From Pisaster brevispinus (Eukaryota > Echinodermata > Asteroidea > Forcipulatida > Asteriidae), in the NCBI GenBank assembly GCA_023634235.1, contig JAMKCF010000012.1, positions 17,803,884 through 17,867,883 of the forward strand: a stretch of 64,000 nt of DNA. The letters run 5' to 3'. The notes beneath the pieces are model-generated. The model had not been told where the DNA came from. It saw only the letters and a program-made list of their open reading frames with translations, and searched no databases. A program made the translations under genes and the position numbers. This document shows, piece by piece, positions 38,101 through 45,552 of this stretch. Every line of letters starts with the position of its first letter. The first letter of the stretch is position 1.

Positions 38101-41100
38101 CTGTCTATCTATTGAAATCGGATTTACGTTTAATTCTATGAAAAGCTTTGCATCCAAAACTTGAAACAAAAAGAGGGAGTCTATTTAGAAGTTGTTCAAG
38201 GACAGCTGGCAATAACAAAGGATAAACTCAGTTTGTGTTCATTACCCATTTGTTGTTTTAGGCCCAAGTCATGATGCCGTACCATGAGTAAAACAAAAAT
38301 CTCATTTAGCCCTCGAGAAAGACTCTGCTAGGGTCGAAACGTCAGGCCACTAACTATTTTTTTGCATTTATACCATAGGTCCTTTTGGTTGGTAATTGCA
38401 GTTTGCAACAGCTAATACTATTTTTCAAAAATCCGGACTTACATAGCAGCAAATTCTTATGAATTAAATGATCAACAAACTTTACTCTTCCATTTTTTTC
38501 TGCTATTAAAAATAAAAAAGTGGAAATTGTCAAGAATAAAATTAAAAACTTGTAGCATGTTGTGGCTGAGCGGTTAAAAGCATCTGACTCAATGGCTGGT
38601 GTTTTTGATCACAAAGTGTGGGTTTTCCTGGCCATGACACTGTGTCCTTGAGTAAGATACTTTACCATAATTGCTTTGTCCTTCGGACGGGACATTAAGC
38701 CATAGGTCCAATGTGCTAGGATTGGTAGTGCATGTAAAAGAACCCAGAACACTGATCGTGGAAGAGTAGGGGTTAACCCTGGTGTTTCTGGTTCACATAG
38801 CAAGCACCCTCGTTTACAGGTTTCCTCAGGCTTAAGAGCTACAGTGATTAAGTTCACTTTTGAGGCACATTAGTTTCATTACCAGAAATATATACTAATA
38901 ATTGTAATAATACTTGATTAAATTGTAAATACCAAATAGCTTCATTTGTGTTTTGTTTTCTCCTCTATACAGGAATTTGTTACTGGTTTGTCAGTACTAT
39001 CAAGAGGTTCGTTAAATGACAAACTTAATTGGGCTTTCAACTTGTATGACATCAACGGAGATGGGTACATAACGCGAGAAGTAAGTAGGACAAGCTGTGA
39101 TTTCTCTGGAAGTTTCCTGATTTCAGGATTTTCTCAAAAACTCCTTGAGCTTTTAAATTTTTAAAAGGGTAGTTAAGCAATCACCATATGGAGACAGAAA
39201 TAGTCCACATTGTGTCCAAACCTGTAGTTTTGTTTTTTTCTGGTGATGCAGAGAGTCTGTAAACCTCCTGAATTGTAGCATCTGGGAGATTCTGGGTCTA
39301 GAGTAAAGGGAACCCAGACTCACAAACCATTTATCAGGAGTGTTTACATTCGCTCAATCTCATCCCTTGTAGAAGAGCTGCCACACCTTGGCAGGGGGCA
39401 CTCATCAGTAACACTTCCCTCAAAGGTTTCTCCTCTCTCCTCCCATAACTAACCCCCCCCCCCCTCCCAGTTGCATTAGTATCCCTGCTACTTATTCCAT
39501 AAGAAACTCCAATTAATCTGGTCCTTAAATTGATTGTTTGACAACAGTCTATCAAAACGTCCTTCGTTGCAATCTTGGAGAGAGCGGAAAAAATTTGTCA
39601 ACAGGGCGGCTGGAAATGAGTGCATCATGATTCTAGAAAGGGAAAAGTCTTTCCACCCTAATTGAGATGAGGGTCGTATATAATGGAATGACACTGACGT
39701 CAAGATTTTTAAGAAGGACACTAATGGATGTGCAGATTTTATAATGTAAAGTGTATTCGGTAACTTTGATGATCATTCCTCTAAACTCATGTGTCGTGCA
39801 GCTACCCTGAGTTGCATTTGGGGCAATTTAGTCGTAAAAACATGGTCATAATTAATGGCTCAAGCATTGGTAGCCTTGATGGAAAACGTTGCCTATCTGT
39901 GGGGGTACACAGCTGGTAGTGAACTACCCCACCAATAGAGGGCGCTACTCATGAAGGTCTGCATACCGTGCAATGATCTGCCTCTTTCTCACCCTTGTTG
40001 CTCAGTGGCTGTGTGGTGTTATAATTGTAGTGCCGTCGGTCAGGTGGTGTTTTACAGTGTCTGGGATATTTTGATAAGCTCCTGTAGTGACATTTTACAT
40101 CTGAGACTAAACACATGTCGATCAGCTCTTTGGTGTTGAGATCACCACTCAAATTAATGTCATTTTTTTGGCAAGGGGGGCTTAGTTGGAGACCTTTTCA
40201 TAAAGAGTACCTGACTGCCACAAATTACCCTCATTTCAAGACAGGATTACAGATCAGCGCTCAATTTCATAGAGATACTTAGTAAGCATAAGAAGCAGCT
40301 AAGCATAACAAAGTAATGCATATACCAGGAAAAGGGTATCTGCCAAAATTCATGTCACGTGTACAATTTGTGACTGGTATCCTGCTCTTTTTTGCTTAGC
40401 AGAAAAGTTGTAAGCAATATTTTCTGCTTAAGCAGTTCCACAAAATTGGGGCCCCCTGTGCTCCGAGACCTAAAAGCCTAGTCCAGAATTAGCTGTAGCC
40501 ATCAGACGTGTCACCTCCAATTAGTTTGTCACTCTTTTTTGATGCAAATTGCAATATAGATTAGACGAAATTGCATATTGTGAATCACGGCCATGAAGGC
40601 GAATTCCTGCACGACCCGAGAAACTAATCAAGAGTAAAGAGCACGTTGTTCTCGTTTGGTTTATGAAGTTTTTACTGGAGCATTAACCAGTGATAATATG
40701 GCCTTATGTTTTTAATGATAGGAGCCATCAATAATTTTAGGAGCCATCATAATGTTTTTCAGACATTTTTACGGTAAATATAAATAGTCTGAAGGAGGAT
40801 TGGGGGGGGGGGGGTTAGAGGGCTTTATATGACTTTAAAAGGTGTTTAAAAACAAGTGTTATTTGGAGCCTTTCAAGGTGTGGATATTAAGATGTACCCG
40901 GTAACTACAGAGTAAACCTGTGGGTAGAATTCCATGTATAAATATCTCTTGGAAGGAGTGTTGGCTCTGAGAAGAGCCGGTGTGGGGAGAACAGTGGCTC
41001 TTTCAGATCCAACACTCCTCTTAAAAGAGATTTATACTGGCTCTTTGAGATCCAACACTCATCCCAAAAGAGATTTATACTGGCTCTTTGAGATCCAACA

Positions 41101-43416
41101 CTCATCCCAAAAGAGATTGACATGGTTGAACCCACAAGCTCACTAGTGTTTCATGATGTTGATATTTCTACAGTAGAATTAACAGAGGGCAATACAAAAG
41201 CTGGGGGAAAGTTCAACAATAACAAAAACTAGCCGCCGCTACAACAAAAAACAAAACCATCACGCTGTTTCTTCTTCACTGTTTGTTACAGGAGATGCTG
41301 AGTATCATCCAATCGATATATGACATGATGGGCAAGTATTCAGAGCCCACGTCAGAGGACATCACCCCGGGCGAACACGTTGAAAGAGTCTTCCAGGTAT
41401 ACAGATTGCAGTATCTCCCCTCCCCCTCCCCCTCCCCCTTAAACCATACATCGGAAATGTTGTCCAGATAGAAACGCCCGTAGGTTTAGCCTCCTGGAAT
41501 ACTAAGATACAGATATGGATCACACATGGTCGCCTTTAAGTTATCCGGTATGATGGTTTGAGTCAACATCCCTGAGTCTATAGCCTCCTGCAAGTCCCGG
41601 GTAGTGACACAAAGTGTTATCTTGGAGAATTTTTTAAAGGGTTGGACTGCTTTCTTGATAAATGTGTAAGGCTCGAGCATCCTGCTAAATGTCTTTATAA
41701 CATGTGTTGCTTTAAGCATTATATTGTTTCAAAGTTTGAGGGAGACTTGCGTTGGTGTTGTGGTCCTGCATGTATCTCTTAAGATGTTTATTTGGTTTTG
41801 AAACTTTGTGAACAAGCCATTTGTGAGTTACATTTGAATAATGTCTACAGGTACAATGACTTGCTTAGTCACAATTTACCACTTAAGTTTGAATTCCTCA
41901 GGCTGAGACAGTTTCTATATGGTCTGGGCAGGCTTTTGTTTGACCTCCAGATGAGCAAACCCTGGTACCATTGTGCCGTACACATTCGGCCAAAACTGTG
42001 TATGGGTGTTTGCTGTCTCTTCCTTTGAAAAAAAGCTTGCCCTGTATCATGTGAAATAGCAGCTGTCTCTATAGTCTGAGGAACTCAAATGTAAGTGGTT
42101 ACTTGTGACTAAGCAATTCATTGTACCAGACAATATTCAAATCTAATTCACAAATGGCCTATTGGTTTTCATTCCTAGAGTCTGAAGAGATTTGATGTGA
42201 AGCGTCGACACAAACACACTCTTTAGATTGTTAACCCATGCTCACATTTCTAAACTACTGACGGCTTGTAGAAATCAAATTATCACATCTGGGCAAAATT
42301 CAATAGATCTGCAAGGCCAAAAGAATTGCAAATAAAATTGTAGAATAGAATTGTAATAAAATCTTTTTGGAGTAGTGGTGACTTTAAGAAGACCAGTATT
42401 TCTACCAGTATAGACCTCGCGTTTGCAATGTCACATCTCAAGTGGAGCCATAAACGCAAAACAAAAACAGATAGCCACAGTTTGTAATAATGTTACACAA
42501 ATATTCAAAAACAATGTTGAGTTGGAAACAAAGCAACCAATCATGGGATGGATCTTTCTTAATTCAAAGTTTGCAGAAATGTTGAATTTGGTCACAACAT
42601 CTGTTAACATGTTAGAATGTTTTGCTAACATTCGACCGTCCATGCCAACCAGTGCAGTTTATCCACAATAGAAAGGTGTATACTCTGACCTTCTTCTTTA
42701 ATAGTATAAATGTTCTAAGAATTTCAGCCAGTTTGTACAATTTACACCAAATGTTTCTCTCTTCAAGTTGTTGTTAATGACAGGCTGAATTTTACCTCTA
42801 CTCAAATCTTCCCCAATGATTCTGTAGGCATACAGGTCAATAGCAGGCCAGTTTAATCCATCATTCTATCACTCCATCTTTATCCCTTAGAATTCCGAAG
42901 CTATAATCAAGCTCATTTTTAAAGAAATTTGTTTTTGAATATTTGCTCTTTTTCTCTTTTCATGCCAGAAAATGGATCTTAACAAGGATGGTGTTGTAAC
43001 AATAGATGAGTTTATTGACTCATGCAGAACTGTAAGTCACGTTTCTCATTTCTAAACTGATTTTTGTTATTTTATTAAGTATACGATGGAATTCCCACTA
43101 CTTCAGCTTAAAGGCAGAATTGTTTACCAAGATATTTCTTCCTACATTAATTTTTGTTTGGGGGGGGGGGTTGCACTCAGAAAAACAACTCAACATCATT
43201 ATTAAATGACATAGAAAATCTTTATTAATTTTTTTTTAAGCCAACACCATATTTAGACATAAAAAATAAATTCTACATTTTTACAAGGGTCAAACATCAT
43301 GCCTGCAAAATGCAGTATTTCTTGCAATGATTTATTTGTCTTTTTGTCTTTGCTTCTCTCATTTCCAGGACGAGACTATCACCAAGTCCATGCACGTCTT
43401 TGATACAATATTATGA
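5057..43416 (+). CDS. KCNIP-like: Kv channel-interacting protein (KChIP / calsenilin family), whole gene
   Basis: KChIPs are cytosolic EF-hand proteins of the neuronal calcium sensor family. They bind the N-terminus of Kv4 channels and tune surface expression and gating, and the calsenilin/DREAM member also binds DNA. The exons are 5057-5168 (candidate), 24272-24396, 30329-30398, 34277-34347, 38973-39080, 41292-41396, 42969-43031 and 43369-43416. They join without a frame break to 233 residues, within the family's usual size. From residue 38 the order is as in vertebrate KChIPs: the FTKKELQ...RGFK segment, a degenerate first EF-hand with CPSG, EF2 loop [12 protein letters not shown] (116-127), EF3 loop [12 protein letters not shown] (152-163) and EF4 loop [12 protein letters not shown] (200-211), ending in VFDTIL where vertebrates have LFENVI. 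Coding exon sizes of 125, 70, 71, 108, 105 and 63 bp match, from memory, the conserved KCNIP pattern. Everything from exon 2 onward is very secure. The first exon is inferred. Confidence 0.95.
6340..6440 (+). mobile_element. SINE family B, 5'-truncated fragment
   Basis: The segment GATTTTCAGTTCCTACCTGA, followed by TTGCGTGGGTTTTTCTC and TTTTCCTCGTACATC, matches the body of the longer copy at 6626-6885. The tRNA-like head is missing, as is common for reverse-transcribed copies. Confidence 0.7.
6626..6885 (+). mobile_element. tRNA-derived SINE, family B
   Basis: The head carries a pol III A-box-like TGGCTCAGTGG and B-box-like GGTTTGAATCC at the spacing of a tRNA. The body contains CCGGAGCCTTCCATGTGG and CAGTCCCTACCTGATTG. 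The copy ends in an A-rich tail ACAATAATAAAAAATAATAA. The same head and body occur inverted at 17550-17712 and as a fragment at 6340. A + reading frame through it is accidental. Confidence 0.8.
7047..7292. mobile_element. Fold-back element with GGCTCTTTTCAGAGCC hairpin arms
   Basis: This is a long, nearly perfect inverted repeat. AGTAACTATAAATACTA...AAACTTGCGGGTACAACC on the left is mirrored by GGTTGTACCCGCAAGTTT...AGTATTTATAGTTACT on the right, and AAAATCTCTTTTGAGGGAGT by ACTCCCTCAAAAGAGATTTT. The centre (about 7125-7205) contains an AGAGCAGAGTATACTG-like segment and GTTCGAAACGTTGAG. It has no coding capacity. Related sequences lie at 40913-41150 and, as a remnant, at 44255-44330. Confidence 0.85.
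7377..7736 (+). mobile_element. piggyBac-like MITE (TTAA-AAGGCAGGGT family), copy 1
   Basis: It starts TTAAAGGCAGGGTATACTTT and ends with the inverse, ...AAAAGTACACACTGCCTTTAA. TTAA lies at both ends, the target and duplication sequence of piggyBac transposons. The length is 360 bp, with no coding frame. Copies lie at 27086-27429 (same orientation) and 60406-60771 (opposite orientation). The piggyBac link is inferred from the TTAA flanks alone. Confidence 0.8.
8880..8955 (+). mobile_element. Retroposon 3' tail-like segment
   Basis: GCGCCCTCCAACAGGCTGGT leads to GAGAGCGCAATATAAATTC and then AT-rich repeats (AATAATTTATTTATTAATT). The ending GCGCAATATAAA resembles the GCGCTATATAAGAAG ending of the SINE at 13859-14293. 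It could be the 3' end of a LINE or SINE. The hydrophobic reading frame before it (8761-9003) has no recognisable domain. Confidence 0.4.
11227..11579. mobile_element. Second TTAA-flanked MITE family (TTAAAGGTGC ends), copy 1
   Basis: It begins TTAAAGGTGCAATGGAC and ends GATCTAGCACCTTTAA, giving short inverted ends with TTAA on both sides over 353 bp. The second half (ACTACCACTTATCAATGG, ATACCTTAAATAAAAGC, GATCTAGCACC) matches the segment at 55444-55811, which confirms that it is a dispersed element. It has no coding capacity. Confidence 0.75.
13859..14293 (+). mobile_element. tRNA-Leu-derived SINE, family A, full-length copy
   Basis: The head is GTGGCTGAGCGGATAAGAGC, then GACTCAAGCTCTGG (a Leu-CAA-like anticodon arm), a long variable arm and GGTTCGAGTCCCGG (B box). 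The body includes CACTTAACCATGATTGC and GTAAAAGAACCCAG, ending TGAGCGTCACTGAGTGACG, GCGCTATATAAGAAGCC and (TAG)n-like repeats. The tRNA-like part is not a working gene because the 3' acceptor strand runs straight into SINE body. Other copies lie at 14285, 26664, 38562, 49393 and 61972. Confidence 0.85.
14285..15110 (-). mobile_element. SINE family A, minus copy enlarged by an internal minisatellite
   Basis: Read on the minus strand, the right end gives GAGCAAGATACTTTACC and CATAATTGCTTTGTCC, then GTAAAAGAACCCAGGAC. The left end gives GTTTACAGGTTTCCTCAGGC and the GGTTTCATTACCAGAAATAC tail, all matching the copy at 38562-38895. Between them the internal segment is repeated about 16 times (14403-14945). 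It lies tail-to-tail with the + strand copy at 13859-14293. The tRNA head is degraded. Confidence 0.8.
14403..14945. repeat. 35-bp minisatellite, 16 units, derived from SINE interior
   Basis: The word GTGTTCTGG recurs at exactly 35-bp intervals from 14411 to 14901, with a diverged last unit at 14936. The unit is CATGATAAGTGTTCTGG followed by ATTCAACCCCTACTCTTC. Its reverse complement (GAACACTTATCATGG, GAAGAGTAGGGGTT) is the internal segment of the family A SINE at 38735-38775. Variants (AATC/ATTC, CCCAA/CCCTA, TCTTCC/TCTCCC) are mixed among units. There are no spacers, so it is not a CRISPR array. Confidence 0.97.
16787..17110. mobile_element. Inverted-repeat element with two tRNA-like arms, copy 1
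   Basis: The left arm (16787-16885), read on the minus strand, is a tRNA-like head: GATAACTCAGTTGGCAGAGT (A box), an ATTAATCAGAAGGTC segment and GGTTCAAATCC (B box), then TTTCTTTCTTCAACCCCAAAT. The right arm (about 16990-17070), read on the plus strand, is the same head: ATAGTTGGTAGATCACC, CATTAATTCAGAGGTC and TTTGGTTCAAT, then TTCTTCTTTCAACACCAAAT. The arms are about 80 bp and face outward. The right arm continues into TACCCAGTCAGTTTCCCC, as does the element at 62826. I call it a mobile element rather than tRNA genes because both acceptor stems are lost. Confidence 0.7.
17550..17712 (-). mobile_element. tRNA-derived SINE, family B, minus copy
   Basis: The minus strand reads GGGCTGGTTCAGTGG (A box region), CCCCGGTTCGAATCCCACC (B box region), then GACCGGAGCCTGGCATGTGG and TTTTCAGTCCCTATCTGATT. 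This is the same order as the + copy at 6626-6885. The 3' part is truncated. Confidence 0.8.
19358..19522. repeat. 56-bp tandem repeat, three units
   Basis: GAAAACAACCAGATCA followed by ATTATGCCCATTTCTGG and GTACTTGATTTAA occurs three times, starting near 19358, 19414 and 19469. The last unit is slightly shorter. Confidence 0.9.
22237..22350. repeat. Short tandem repeat, AACACTAAACCATGAAGTTG type
   Basis: Four to five imperfect units of about 20-27 bp carry CACTAAACC(A)TGAAGT. They vary in length and nothing suggests coding. Confidence 0.8.
24272..24396 (+). CDS. KCNIP-like: KChIP exon 2
   Basis: 125 bp between acceptor TTCTCAG and donor CAG|GTAACT. It starts with the last two bases of a codon and ends in phase 0. 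It encodes residues 38-79 ([18 protein letters not shown], then [15 protein letters not shown]). Vertebrate KChIPs have VRHRPE...[14 protein letters not shown] at this place. This is the start of the conserved KChIP core, and its hydrophobic residues help form the Kv4 N-terminus groove. Confidence 0.96.
26664..27014 (-). mobile_element. tRNA-Leu-derived SINE, family A variant with a different body
   Basis: The minus strand gives GTCGTGGCCTAACGGTTAAG, GAGCACCGGATTCAAGCTC, GGGTTCGAGTCCTGGTCG and TTAAGCAAGACACTTAACC, matching the head and first body section of the copy at 13859. After CATGATTGCTTGG the body changes to GTAAAGTTGGGGAGG...AAGCCTACATCC and ends in an A-rich tail. It is therefore a subfamily sharing the head with another 3' part. 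Confidence 0.8.
27086..27429 (+). mobile_element. piggyBac-like MITE (TTAAAGGCAGGG family), copy 2
   Basis: It starts TTAAAGGCAGGGCATACTTT. Internal words match copy 1 (GACCAGTATCCTCACTTGGT, CAACAGCTCTCCAG, GGAGTAATTACC). The right end is decayed to CCCAGCCTTAGA. Confidence 0.75.
28165..28245 (-). mobile_element. Degenerate tRNA-like SINE head
   Basis: The minus strand shows TTGTCTTGTGGTAAGAC (A-box-like) and GGGTTCCAATCCCACC (B-box-like) at tRNA spacing. The acceptor and anticodon stems do not pair convincingly, so this is more likely a SINE or arm fragment than a tRNA gene. Confidence 0.45.
29780..29795. repeat. 16-bp perfect palindrome GGGGGACATGTCCCCC
   Basis: A perfect palindrome is followed by TCACTTTTT. 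About 40 bp later a second TGTCCCCC...CACTTTTTG block (29831-29852) repeats the right half. It is probably a core of a G/C-rich dispersed repeat. Confidence 0.7.
30329..30398 (+). CDS. KCNIP-like: KChIP exon 3
   Basis: 70 bp, entering in phase 0 after TTCACAG and leaving one base before GGAG|GTAAAC. It encodes [20 protein letters not shown] plus PQG. The Cys-Pro pair is the family hallmark that disables calcium binding in EF-hand 1. Confidence 0.96.
31315..31630. mobile_element. Long-TIR MITE (AATGGCCTATT family), copy 1
   Basis: The left arm (TTTGTGAGTTAGATTTGAAT, GACTTGCTTTGTCACAAG, TTGAATTCCTCAGA) is inverted in the right arm (TCTGAGAAGTTCAA, AAGCAAATCATTGTATC, TATTCAAATATAACGTCGC). The arms are about 90 bp. 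The same layout occurs at 41814-42162, and a lone arm is at 33788-33860. It has no coding capacity. Confidence 0.75.
31979..32156. mobile_element. Fold-back MITE, GGGCCC/TTTCATAGA family, copy 2
   Basis: It begins CTAGACACTGTTTCATAGATC and TGCTAA, and ends GACAGGTCTATGAAATGGGT then CTCTAG. The ends are inverted, with TTTCATAGA/TCTATGAAA as in the other copies, and the middle is unrelated spacer. Confidence 0.7.
33788..33860. mobile_element. Partial arm of long-TIR MITE
   Basis: CATTTGTGAGTTAAAT, then GATACAATGATTTGCTTGAT, matches the arm shared by the elements at 31315 and 41814. The opposite arm is not seen. Confidence 0.5.
34277..34347 (+). CDS. KCNIP-like: KChIP exon 4 (EF-hand 2 loop)
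   Basis: 71 bp after TTTTCCTACAG, ending GAG|GTAAAA in phase 0. It encodes [16 protein letters not shown] and SITFE. The loop starts at Asp116 with D-x-D-x-N-G, and its final Glu comes from exon 5. This is the family's usual intron position inside EF2. Confidence 0.96.
35936..36505. repeat. 94-bp tandem repeat, about six units, with dimer pattern
   Basis: The word AACCATGGAACT or AACCATGGCACTG recurs at 36018, 36112, 36206, 36298, 36393 and 36487 (spacing 92-95 bp). Each unit contains GGAAAACATCAACTAGAT, CTACAGTCTC and TATCTCATTGATG. The last units alternate between a GCTGTCAATGTAATGTGG form and a GTTTCAATGTAATGTG form, so the final expansion was by dimers. The first unit (35936) is the most diverged. 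Confidence 0.95.
36690..36790 (-). mobile_element. Half copy of tRNA-armed inverted-repeat element
   Basis: AGAAATTGACTAGAGCTGG, then ATTTCAACCAACGACCTCCG, is equivalent to the left arm at 16787-16885 (ACTTGACTAGAGCAGG, ATTTGAACCAGCGACCTTC). The right arm is not found. Confidence 0.55.
38318..38360. repeat. GTCGAAACGTCAGGCC repeat core
   Basis: GACTCTGCTAGGGTCGAAACG, then TCAGGCC, shares the CGAAACGT word and an adjacent CTCTGC/GCAGAG word with the centre of the fold-back element at about 7160-7190. It is probably part of a dispersed repeat with unknown ends. Confidence 0.4.
38562..38895 (+). mobile_element. tRNA-derived SINE, family A, + copy
   Basis: The head is TTGTGGCTGAGCGGTTAAAAG. The B box has decayed to GTGGGTTTTCCTGG. 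The body contains GTAAAAGAACCCAGAACAC, GGAAGAGTAGGGGTTAACCC and GTTTACAGGTTTCCTCAGGC, ending TTCATTACCAGAAATATATA. It provides the unexpanded version of the segment that became the 35-bp minisatellite at 14403. Confidence 0.85.
38973..39080 (+). CDS. KCNIP-like: KChIP exon 5 (EF-hand 3 loop)
   Basis: 108 bp between CTATACAG and GAA|GTAAGT, phase 0 at both ends. It encodes residues 127-162, with [20 protein letters not shown]. The EF3 loop begins at Asp152, and its twelfth residue Glu is the first codon of exon 6. [17 protein letters not shown] is nearly identical to vertebrate KChIPs. Confidence 0.97.
40258..40456. mobile_element. Fold-back MITE, GGGCCC/TTTCATAGA family, copy 3
   Basis: It begins CGCTCAATTTCATAGAG and carries GTAAGCATAAGAAGCAGC. 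It ends TTCTGCTTAAGCAG, then ACAAAATTGGGGCCCC. Words of the type TTTTGCTTAGCAGAAAAG are shared with the copies at 909 and 51029. Confidence 0.7.
40913..41150. mobile_element. GGCTCT fold-back element, rearranged copy with short direct repeats
   Basis: AGTAAACCTGTGGGTAGAAT, then TATCTCTTGGAAGGAGTG and TTGGCTCTGAGAAGAGCC, matches the left arm of the element at 7047. Three right-arm units of about 57 bp (GGCTCTTTSAGATCCAACACT, then AAAAGAGATT) follow in tandem, at about 40985, 41039 and 41090. The end ATGGTTGAACCCACAAGCTC mirrors the left end. It is an inverted repeat with a triplicated right arm. Confidence 0.75.
41292..41396 (+). CDS. KCNIP-like: KChIP exon 6
   Basis: 105 bp after TTGTTACAG, ending CAG|GTATAC, phase 0 at both ends. 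It encodes residues 163-197, with [15 protein letters not shown] and GEHVERVFQ. The first Glu completes EF3. The IYDMMG and HVE..F. motifs are typical of KChIPs. The linker [11 protein letters not shown] differs from vertebrates. Confidence 0.97.
41397..42968 (+). other. KChIP intron 6
   Basis: The intron runs from GTATAC to CATGCCAG. A long-TIR MITE (41814-42162) occupies its centre, and a CCCTCC/CCCCCT run lies near the 5' end. I see nothing else. Confidence 0.9.
41814..42162. mobile_element. Long-TIR MITE (AATGGCCTATT family), copy 2
   Basis: The left arm (GCCATTTGTGAGTTACATTTG, ACAATGACTTGCTTAGTCAC, TTTGAATTCCTCAGGC) is inverted in the right arm (GTCTGAGGAACTCAAATG, GTGACTAAGCAATTCATTGT, ATTCACAAATGGCC). 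The arms are about 95 bp and the loop about 150 bp. Confidence 0.8.
42969..43031 (+). CDS. KCNIP-like: KChIP exon 7 (EF-hand 4 loop)
   Basis: 63 bp after CATGCCAG, ending ACT|GTAAGT. It encodes [19 protein letters not shown] and RT (residues 198-218). EF4 loop 200-211 has all expected ligand positions (D-x-N-x-D-G...E). Confidence 0.97.
43032..43368 (+). other. KChIP intron 7 (337 bp)
   Basis: A short intron from GTAAGT to CATTTCCAG, with a G-run near 43160. It contains no other feature. Confidence 0.93.
43369..43416 (+). CDS. KCNIP-like: KChIP last coding exon
   Basis: After TTTCCAG the frame gives [15 protein letters not shown] and TGA at 43414-43416. Vertebrate KChIPs end DENIM.SMQLFENVI, so length and pattern agree. 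The exon presumably continues as 3' UTR. Confidence 0.96.
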   Translation, partial: DETITKSMHVFDTIL

Positions 43417-44254
43417 AACCTGCAAACTGTACCGCAAGGAGATTCTTTTTTTATACATAACCAGCAACAAAACATATGGACAAAAAAAAAGAAGACAATG
43501 TGAAAAGAGACACTTTTTATCTGCAGGGACCTATTTTGCGTGCTATATATCTATGCCATCCGACAAGTGTTGTTTTTTATATGGAGGCCCAGTTTCTAGA
43601 AGTGATCTCTTTTTTTGTTGCGGGGACGTATATCGATGTTTGATTCTGCAGAGCTCTGACCGTCAACTGGTGTCTAAAGCACCTCCTGTGTCTATCACAG
43701 GGATGGAACTTCAGTACTTGCTTTCGTAGCTTTCCGGCGTAACTTGAAAAAATGCCCATGCCGTTGCAGCGTAACTTCAGTGCTTGATCTGGGTCTGCTT
43801 TCGGAGTCACCGAGAAAGAAGTTCCCCATCCAGTTGCTGCTTATCTCTTGGGATGAATGGTCCGTTTCTTGAGGATGTGATTAATGAGTGGAACATCTGT
43901 CGCCATCATCATCGTCAAGTATCTCACTTTGAGGGAGTGAGACTCGCTGAAAGTCATGACTTATCGATAACCTGTCAGACTGCAATGTTTATTAAAAATG
44001 TTCATCTAAGTAGGCTCTCGGAATAAGAGGTTGAGGTTTTACATGGTGGAGATAGATCCAATTGTAATTATTTGGGGTACAAGGTTTGTTACTCTCTCCT
44101 ATATTGACCCCTTGCATAACATGCAGCGCACTTACACCCGCCCATCCTGTCCCCCATTTTTGGAGTCAAAATGTACACAAAGGTATCGACTCCCCAAATG
44201 GTGGAAATGGTAGACGCGCATTTTGAGGTGCGTTCTGCGTCTGAAAGGGGGCAA

Positions 44255-44330
44255 TGGGAAGAAGTTATGGCTCCGAAATTGGCTCTTTTCAGAGCAAACA
44301 TAATTCTTCCCTGGAGAGATTACTACATGG
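44255..44330. mobile_element. Remnant of GGCTCT fold-back element
   Basis: AAATTGGCTCTTTTCAGAGC, then AAACATAATTCTTCCCTGG and AGAGATTACTACATGG, corresponds to one arm of the element at 7047-7292. Confidence 0.5.
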
Positions 44331-45552
44331 TATACCTGAAAGAATGACTAAAGCTTGTTGATTGTTGTGATTCAGGAAAAAATACAACAGTTACCACTTG
44401 AGTGTACTACCTAAAACAAAACAAAAACTGCTGGAGAAACAGACAAACAGAAGTAAAGGAATTTTCACATTGCGTACTCTTTGTTTTCTTTAATGTGCAC
44501 AAAAGGCTTGTTAAGACAATCATGCTTTAAGAAAATATATATATATATAAACAAATTGAGAAACAAAATGATCTTGTGCCTTGTGAATAAGATGGCATAA
44601 TTAATTTGCTCTGTACAGAATTTACTATCTCTTGCTATTTGAAATACCTGACTTATACTTTTGGGTATTTCTAAAACAGGTAAAAAAGAGTATTCGGGAA
44701 ATTGATTAGAGAAACAGAGACAATCTATTCAGCATTTGATTTCAAATTGTGGGTTGTTTTTATTTAAGGATGACATGCAGGGAGCTGTTGTTTTATCTTT
44801 TTTGTGTTGATTGTTGTTATTATTATTATTTTGGGGGGTTGAACGTTACCCTGGAGTTAAATAACCAATTGAGTTCAGTTTGTGTGCATTTACAATTTGT
44901 GGCCAGTTGTAACTTACTCTCTGATATTGTGTTGCTATAACCGTGTAAAGATCTAAGTACTTTCGATATTACTCAACTATCATGTTATACTAATAATGCA
45001 AAGATTTTCAATTATCACAGAGTCTACATACCACGTTTACATAATGAGACAGTTCTGAGGTGCCTACATTAATTATATACTCATATAATATACATTAGAT
45101 GTATATATTCGGACACAGTATCAAGTACTTCTTTTGCGTATTTATCATTTACTATTAGCTCTGAAATTACTCAATGATGAGTTGTGTGTAAACTATTTTT
45201 GTCGTTCCTTGTATTTTATATCCTACTGAGATCGCACAATGCAATAATATGTAGTACTCATTATAGCGTAGATGTGCAACTTCATTATTACCTTTGTAGA
45301 AAAAAGAAAAACAAATCTTCCCTTTTATCCACTCGGGCATTCAACATAAACTACCAATTGCCCTTTAACCAATTACTTAAGCAATGCCATAAATAATTAA
45401 GCCAATACAAACAAAAAATTATCTCGCTCAATTTTTTCTCAAAAAACCTCATCAGGCAATTTAAAAAATGGTTGAGTAAGCTTTACCTAGAAGTTGAGTT
45501 AGCAATGCTGGGGAACATTCTTTGTGTTCCTATTTGCAGTTTGTTTGTTCTA

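Larger units (their letters stand above)
34348..38972 (+). other. KChIP intron 4
   Basis: The intron runs from GTAAAA to CTATACAG. It holds a 94-bp tandem array (about 35936-36505), a tRNA-like arm (36690-36790), a GTCGAAACGTCAGGCC repeat-like segment (38318-38360) and a family A SINE ending only about 80 bp before exon 5 (38562-38895). The remainder is featureless to me. Confidence 0.9.
39081..41291 (+). other. KChIP intron 5
   Basis: The intron runs from GTAAGT to TTGTTACAG. It holds a GGGCCC-family MITE (40258-40456), a C-run (39452), a G-run (40801), a GGCTCT-type repeat block (40913-41150) and a CCAATAGAGGGCGC word at 39931. Confidence 0.9.
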
